This document shows, piece by piece, positions 57,426 through 64,000 of a stretch of 64,000 nt of DNA (position 1 is the stretch's first letter; the number at the start of each line of letters is the position of its first letter). Location of the stretch: contig CADCXC010000046.1 of the NCBI GenBank assembly GCA_902806595.1, forward strand, positions 372,001 to 436,000. Reading direction: 5' to 3'. The notes beneath the pieces are model-generated. The model did no database searches. It was not told where the DNA came from and was given only the letters and a program-made list of their open reading frames with translations. A program made the translations under genes and the position numbers. The stretch comes from Pyrenopolyporus hunteri. Taxonomy: Eukaryota; Ascomycota; Sordariomycetes; Xylariales; Hypoxylaceae.

Positions 57426-60400
57426 TCACCTAGGTATTGGCGGCAAAGCCTTGCCGAGACCTTCGCGGCTGATTTTGCTTCTTAGAAACCTCATACCACC
57501 ACCGCTCTTCTTGCGTTCTTCCTCATATCCATGATTATGGTCCAAGTAGCTGGTCTTGGGCGGTGTTGGCGGACCTCGACCCCCGATACCGTGAGGGCCT
57601 AAATTAGTAAAGCCGTCTTGTATCTCCGCTAAGGACGGCGTGTAGGGTCGAGATTCGCTGGCGCTATCACCCCGACTAAGCCCGCCGACCGAACCTGCCT
57701 CCGCCGTCTCTTCAACAACGGGCAGCACAGCATGTGAATTGTTTCTCGCTCCCGGAGTTACCGCGGTTGTTATCTTGCGTTCAGGTACTTGCTCCTCCTT
57801 AGCAAGATCCTTCTCCTTCTTGGTAGCCTTTTTAAGCGCCTTCTCTACGACGGGATTTGGCTCGGGCGAGTTTGGGCTTCTTATACCCGGCGGCGCGGGT
57901 GGCAAATACGACGGTGCCGGCGGTGCACTGCTGGACCCTGGTGCCTGTAGAGTTTCTTGTTTGGCTTGTTCCATTTCGGCCGCAGTCATAGCTGCAGCAA
58001 CTTCGCGGTCATGCGCATCCCTCGCAGCTTCTTCTGGAGACATGGTGATGCCCGACATGAACTTAATGAACCGATCACCGTATTCATCCGGTGGGAGAGC
58101 GGATATTTGGCTGCGATCACTGGACAAGCCTTTCCAAAAGTGTTCTATCTTCTTGATGACTCCGTACTACCCTCAAAGTTAGCCGGTGGTGCGAGAACGT
58201 CGCTGCCGAGTACGGCGGGTGCTTATAACTTACATGTGTCAAGCAGTCGATGACTCCAAGATAGTAAACCTCTTCGCCTGGCGTATTATCTTCGTGGGTC
58301 GCTCGTAAACCGCCGTCATCACTGTAGAACATCCCACCCCGGGTATGACCTTCGGCTAACTCGTCCGGCATTTTACTGCTGGTTTGGCCGACGGGAACGG
58401 GCCGCTCGGCTTTGATCATCTGTCTCAACTCCCTCGCTTTGCGCGCATTTTCTAGTTTCGAGGGTGTTCTCATGAGGACGGAGCTAGGATCGTCATCTGC
58501 AGGGCTATCCCCCCCTGGGTTGAATACTTGCAGAGTCTTGTCCCGAAGATTCTCTTCATTCCCCTTCCTCAAGTCATGGATGCCAATGAGAAGAGAGTAA
58601 TCCATTATCTTCAATTTCTGTAACAATCGAACATCGCGCTCGAGCTGCTGCAGGAAGAGCTGTTTCTTCTGTATTCCCAATTCGAGGTGTCGTTTTCGTC
58701 GAAGCCAATTCAAATCCTTCAATGTTGCCCGCGGATTTTTCTCTAGATCCTCTTCTCTATAATCTCGCCCTACTGTTGAACCTTTCAAATCAAAAGTGGT
58801 GTGGATATCTCGATGGGGAGGGAAAAGATTATTCATGACGACGAAATGTATCTTCTTTCCATACGGCATCTTGACCCGGTGCAGACCGTAGAACTGGGAT
58901 AGAAGCGTGTTCGGATTTTCTGTGACATGTTGGTAGTAATCCTTCAAGATCTTCCGCAGAAACTTATGCTCTCCGTGATGGATGGTCTTGATGATGTACT
59001 TGTAATCCCTAGAGAAATAGAAGAAACTGCCACTCTTTCCCGGAGAGCCGAGCTCGGAGAGGATATATTTGCCCGTGAGAGACATAAGGTAATCAGCAGG
59101 ATCTAACCCAAAGAGCGCACGAAGATGCCGGAAGACCCAGGGCGCATAGTCCTTGAACTTGAAGTCGTATTTAGCCGAGGGGACCAACTCGTTACCCGCG
59201 CTGTTGATGTTAGCATGAGGACATAAGTAGGCTTTCAATGGGGACGTACATGTCGAATGTCGATTTCTGCTTAGTCTCGAAGTCGGCATCGGTCAGAGCA
59301 CGGTCAAGTTTGGCGTTTGTGCGGGAGACGGACACTCGGATACCGGTCAACATATTGTAGGCCGTCGTCCAATTTGCATGATTCTCGTCTACTTTCGTCC
59401 CGACTAAAACCCTATCGTCATCTTCCTCTTCCCGCTTCTTCTTCTTTGCTCGCTTTTGCCTATACGCTTCGGCCCACCTCAGCGCATCGTCGTCAGGGAG
59501 TATTTCGTCTCGAGGAACCTCGGAGTGGAGAGAACGCGTATTACGTCTCCCCAGGCTTAATGATCCTCGGCGCTGTGTTGAGCCGGCTGCGGTGGGAGAG
59601 AACCTACCACTAGCATACGCCGTGTCATTGCTATCCCTTGATCCTCGCGCGGGTTGGGCTCTGGGCACCTCCAGAGTATGCCTATGCTTCAGTCCAACCG
59701 CAGGCGCCTGGAGCGCTGGCGTTGACGAAGAGGCACCTGTTGGGGGGTAATGCGGGGGCGAAGAGAATCTCTGTTGCGACTGAGACGCATTTTGGCTCAA
59801 ATCAAGATTTGACGGCGATGATGCTGTATAGGGGTTAGATAAAGAGTAGCTGGGTACTGAGCCGTCGGTCGTCGCCGAAGCTTGAGTGCTGCCGCGGCCA
59901 CCGTCCGCGCCCGGGATATCGCCGTTATTCAAAGATCGCCGCTGGGGCTCGACGTGATGTTGTACGGAGACGCGGGATTCTACCGAGGATCGCTTCGGTT
60001 GCGATTCGGGAGTGTTTTTTCGCTGATTTTCAGCGGCCGAAAAGAAGCCATTGGTGGGGGTTTGACGTTCAGACGAGGATCTAGCAGACAAAGGCCCTTT
60101 CGCGTTAGGATATTTCAGGTCTGGGCCCCCTGCGGCCGCGCCGTTCGAGTCCCTACTCGATCTGCCATTAGGCAGAGGAGTCATGCTCGAAGGGGGCAGC
60201 CCATCCGCATTCATTCGCAGCCGCGGGCCGGAGCTGTGGGACGAATGCGAGGATGAATTATCGTCAAAGCTTTCATTCGTGTCAATTGCCGTCGACAAGG
60301 GCGCTGTGAGAAGAATGTCCTTGGTGTCGCTAAATTTGTGGAAAGCTGGATCGTGATGGCTGTCGAGATGAACTACGCCGGCGTTGGGGGAATAGATGGG

Positions 60401-60439
60401 CGAGTTTTCGTCGTTTAAAAATGTAGGCATATTTCGCAT
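57426..60439 (-). CDS. mss4: Phosphatidylinositol-4-phosphate 5-kinase MSS4
   Basis: Makes phosphatidylinositol 4,5-bisphosphate at the plasma membrane; essential in yeast for actin organisation and growth. Exons 59250-60439, 58234-59200 and 57426-58166 give 965 aa. The N-terminal ~340 residues are low-complexity Ser/Pro/Asn-rich. The kinase core follows: FDIAGNELVPSAKYDFKFKDYAPWVFR across the first splice, SGSFFYFSRDYKYIIKT, FDLKGSTVGR, KIMDYSLLIGIHD and YYLGVIDCLTHYG across the second splice. The C-terminal tail is Pro/Lys-rich and ends in GLGKALPPIPR. The open frame extends upstream to a splice-like CAG at about 60485, so a further 5' exon is possible; I start at the first ATG (60439; the next is 60430). 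Confidence 0.93.
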
Positions 60440-63093
60440 CCGCAGGTTGGGCGTCGTTCGATTGGGATCTCCAAACGAACACACCTGAAACCCTCGCCCG
60501 CGACCTGGTGTCTTAAGAGGGTAGTTTGGATTAATCGGGCGAGGGATATGCGGAGCGTGATGATGAGGATAAAGTGAGTCGAATTAGATATTGGTTTTCG
60601 CTTTCCTTTTTTCTAATTATCTTTTTGTCCCCTTCTTCCTCTCTTCGGCGTTGTCGTTGCCACTCTAATTGGTATTGCTGGAATCTTGAGGATAGGGGGT
60701 AGGTTGAAGATTGCGAGCGAGATTGTGTTGTCGTGTAAACGGACAAAGTTGGCAGCTGAGTGGGTGGATACGGTACCCGGTGGCAGGGTGGTTGGGTCTG
60801 ATGCAATTGGCCGGTTTAACGTGGATAACGATGAGTGGGTCTCTTGTCCTTCATTGCACCAGCTCAGCCACTCCCCTCCAAGCCCTGTCTCGCATAAGTG
60901 AATGGAGGCAGGAACACTGATAGCCTAATGAGGTTTAGTGGAGTTATAAATATATTCGCGGTACATCAAACGATCTGTTATTGTCGCAGTGCTTTGTATG
61001 TATATATAGCGATGCTACCTACTTACCTTAGCTGTCCAAGCAAGGGAACTCGGTTGATGGGACGGAAATGTTTCCTCACGTATAACATAATCGTGGGGGG
61101 ATACGAAAGTACCCAGGTAGGTAGGTAAGTAGGTATATTTTTGCTTTTAAGGTCATGAATATTAGGGGTTGCGAACAGCGACTGTAACTTGCCAGGTATT
61201 AAGCAAGGCGCGAACCAGGGTCTGATCTTTCAAATTTTTGCTTAACGCGATAAGCTTGGTACATCTTCCATTGCTATGGGTACGTTATGCGGACAACTCC
61301 ACGCTAGTACATGCATATGTCCGCGTTATTACATTAGGCATGCAGACGTGTCTTACAGTTGGCCCGCACTGAGAGACCCATATGTACTGCCCATCCAATG
61401 CATACACATATTAAGATGTACCATAGTCTGAAGTTCTTCGTCCCGCATATATGTATCTAAACCAGTGGACCTTCCCAGCCAGAAAGGAGAAGAGGGCCGA
61501 AGCGACGATTCGGCGAGCAAGAGCAATGCCCGGGTACCCATCAATTTAGGTGCATGAAATTATGTCATATCTAGTCGAACCGACCTTTCTTCGTTCTCCC
61601 TTTATTGCTTTTTTATTTCGTCTCATATTTCTCTCATCTCACTACATATGTGATAGGCGTCGCAGCTTCGCTTCTTTCTCGTATGGTAGATTGGGCATAT
61701 ATGCGCAGACTGCCCGGACACCTCAATATCGGCTCTTTAAATCCCCGATCCTATGCAACCTCTTTCGTAATCGCAAACGGCTAGGAATCAGTGTGCCGAC
61801 CTGCCGAAGGGCCCTGTTCTTAAGGAAATTGGCAAAAAGATTGGGACCATAAATCCGTCAGTTCAATGCGGGCTTAAGCCACAAAGCCACGAATTTTAAT
61901 CAAATATTCAGCTCGACATGGTGTAACCCAACCCTCCGATCCCCCTGCCCAGGTGTTTCCAGGCCCTCGTCAATCTCTGTGCCGGCCCTCCGAGACAAAC
62001 CAGCACGTCTCCAACGATCTTCAACCGTGACGTACCTTATTTCTCAGTACTGCTTATCCTAATAGAGCAGCTTCAAATCTGACGACAACACTGAAATTCG
62101 CATACCTAAAGTATATAACGACTTGCCCGTCCCCATCTCTTGGAGAAATGCTGAGAAGATTGCTGCGCAAAGAACACGTACGAATGCATATGTCCTACGT
62201 AGGTAAGCATGTCAGCTACCTCTATGAAGCACTAGGTACCTAGGTAATCCTAGGCCAGTGCTACGGTCTGTGTTGTCAGCCCTGCGTTCGCTTCGGAATA
62301 CGTTCGGAATACGCGTCCCCACCCTCTTAACCTATGGTCAGGCAGGAGTTAGAGCCAAGCTACCATTGATTCTGCGTTGCCGGCATTATAGTACATACCG
62401 GTTATCCTGTAGACCATGCCGGAGGGTCCCTCGGCCCCCGAGATCTGGCTATCGTTGACCCGAATCCCTAAATTATATCGGAGCCGACGTTACCAGACAA
62501 ATACCGACCGTCCTGAAACTAGTTTCCTCCCTATTTCGTATATCCCCATATCTCCAAGATTAGAGTCTACTATGGACCAGTAACGTACTAGAGCTTGATA
62601 GAAGTATTTAACCATTCATCACATTAGGTCACACCCTCCAAAGTGTAGTCTTCATAAATGAGCACCATAATTTGCTTGAGATATGAGCCTAGATATATGA
62701 TGATGTAGGTCATCACATCCGCGCAAAATCGATGCATGCCTCAAGAATATATGCGATGTAGTCGCTGGTTTGATATAGCCCTAGTTGTTATAGACCCTAG
62801 ACACCTGATAACCTGTCGAACTTGTGGAGCGCTCCACAAAGTCTCGAATGACCACACGTAGCAGATATACCAGACCACGGGCTGCCAAACTCATGATACT
62901 AGTAATTTTTATTCTTATATACGGATCTGGGAGTTTTAGAAGGGAGAATTTCAATATGCGTCCTTTTCCCGGCCAAACTCCTTCCAAATGCTTTCCGGGT
63001 ATGTACAATATGGTACACGGGGGTCATATATGAGCGGTACCCGTCAATTGACACCAATGAGTTCTCAAAAAAGGAACCAGTCTAAATAGGTAT
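60440..63093. other. 2.6-kb intergenic, MSS4 promoter/leader and COA6-like 3' flank
   Basis: Left 450 bases are CT/GA-rich and may hold the MSS4 leader and an upstream exon. TACC/GGTA tracts near 61015-61135 and 62230-62250. Remaining frames lack recognisable features; no gene supported. Confidence 0.5.
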
Positions 63094-63574
63094 CTATGCC
63101 TTCTTGGATCCAGGCATGTCGCCGGGCCCTTCGATTGCCACCGGGTTCGCGCCCTCCTGGTCGAGCCGTTCTAACATCTTCTTCTTCTGGTACTCGGCGA
63201 CTCGGTACCGCTTGAAATACGTCACCTGTATAGAGAGCATGCGCAACGGCACAAGTTAGCCATGTCCTTCTTATCCACAGGTCGCGACCGCATAATGAAG
63301 TGAGTCTCGATATTAGAAGGGTATAGGGACGCACCCAGGCACTGGCGCAGTTATCCTCGAACGCCTTATGTTCCTGCGCGCACTGCGTCTCGGCAACCTT
63401 CTTGCCGTCGCCGTTCAGCGAGTCGATGACGTCGTGCTTGTCCAGGCACCGGTAAAAGTTGTCCCGCGCATCCCAACACCGTTTGCGCTCCGACCTGTCC
63501 GGCGCCCGGGCCCCGGTGCGCACCTCCTCTTTGCGCTTCTCGTCGTCCGAGGCGAATATACCGAAGAGACCCAT
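63094..63574 (-). CDS. coa6: Cytochrome c oxidase assembly factor 6 (COA6)-like twin CX9C protein
   Basis: Mitochondrial intermembrane-space protein involved in copper delivery to cytochrome c oxidase subunit 2. Exons 63335-63574 and 63094-63225 join in phase 0 to 123 aa. The coiled-coil-helix-coiled-coil-helix signature is complete: Cys33-X9-Cys43 (RCWDARDNFYRCLD) and Cys65-X10-Cys76 (QCAQEHKAFEDNC). The CX9C-CX10C spacing is that of COA6 and COX6B; the following SAWVTYFKRYRV, the Lys-rich helix and the short N-terminus favour COA6. The 109-nt intron has a GTGCGT donor and TACAG acceptor and lies just after the last cysteine. The alternative reading without splicing runs into unrelated sequence. 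Confidence 0.93.
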
Positions 63575-64000
63575 GGTAGATTATTCGAGGGGTCGGCGAG
63601 TTGGTTCGGATCGGTTTTAGGAGTATGAGAGTGGTTGAGCCGTGGTAGTCCAGCTATCTCATTCAAGCTAGTCTTTGGAGCGCGGCGGCGTCGATAGCTA
63701 GAATTTCGAGGGCGAAGTGTTTGTCAGGTATAGGCCGAGCTTGATTTATCGAAGCTATAAAATTGAAGGTACCTCTCTCTATTAGCTCAATGATGATAGG
63801 TTGAGCTTTGCCGATTATATAATATTTCGATATCTGAGGGCCTAATTACCTGGTTGAGCTTAGTGCCTCCCGGAGTTAGTACATGTAAGTACAACGACGT
63901 AAGGCGAGCCACTATAGCAACCTACACGTACCCTATATGTATATCTGGCAGCCTGGTAGGTACCTATCTATACATAGATTTTAGATAAGGAACCTGCCCC
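63575..64000. other. Intergenic, COA6-like promoter
   Basis: Upstream flank with a palindromic GGTACC/TACC tract at the very end (about 63955-63975). Nothing else identified before the window edge. Confidence 0.55.

Noticed and set aside
60439..60484. Upstream extension of MSS4 to 60484
   Set aside because: The apparent start is GTG preceded by TTTCAG, so it is either intron boundary or leader; no ATG supports it.

Overview
The window is nuclear DNA of a filamentous ascomycete (Pezizomycotina, most likely a sordariomycete). The evidence is many short introns (about 39-240 nt) with GTRAGT-type donors, CTAAC/CTGAC branch sites and YAG acceptors, together with proteins of fungal type: the SKN7 response regulator, fungal MSS4, UBP2, complex I B14.7 and a 2EXR-domain protein. 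No viral, plasmid or bacterial features are visible. All exon joins were worked out by hand from splice motifs, reading phase and family conservation. Coordinates in the feature list are gene spans; exons are given in the evidence text. Layout, left to right: EXO1 3' part (+), RBR/Ariadne E3 ligase (+), Prx5-type peroxiredoxin (+), MSH2 (-), TRM10 (+), single-pass membrane protein (-), FHA-like protein kinase (-), duplicated WKHE-module protein (+), a 5.9-kb gene-free stretch, SKN7 (+), a 3.7-kb gene-free stretch, eIF2B epsilon (+), DNA primase small subunit (+), DUF167 protein (-), HAD/RNA-repair-like RGG protein (+), complex I B14.7 subunit (-), UBP2 deubiquitinase (+), HTH-2EXR protein (-), a three-exon orphan (+), a decayed gene in a gene-poor island (52-54.7 kb), a beta-trefoil-like protein (+), PIP 5-kinase MSS4 (-) and COA6-like protein (-). 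Functionally this is mostly a housekeeping region. Three DNA replication/repair genes (EXO1, MSH2, PRI1) lie within 36 kb, and the upstream regions of MSH2 and PRI1 both carry ACGCGAC clusters resembling the MBF/MCB G1-S control element. Ubiquitin is represented by an E3 and a deubiquitinase, mitochondria by a peroxiredoxin, a complex I subunit and an assembly factor, and signalling by SKN7, PIP5K and an FHA-kinase. The accessory interest lies in proteins I cannot assign: the duplicated WKHE protein, the HTH-2EXR fusion, the 200-aa orphan and a multi-frameshift remnant at 52.9-53.6 kb. Intergenic DNA is littered with TACC/GGTA tetranucleotide arrays, often palindromic (TAGGTACCTA), which I did not notice inside coding exons. 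I see no convincing new multi-gene system; the most testable novelties are the shared G1-S motif, the 17-nt SKN7 micro-exon, the HTH-2EXR fusion and the WKHE duplication.
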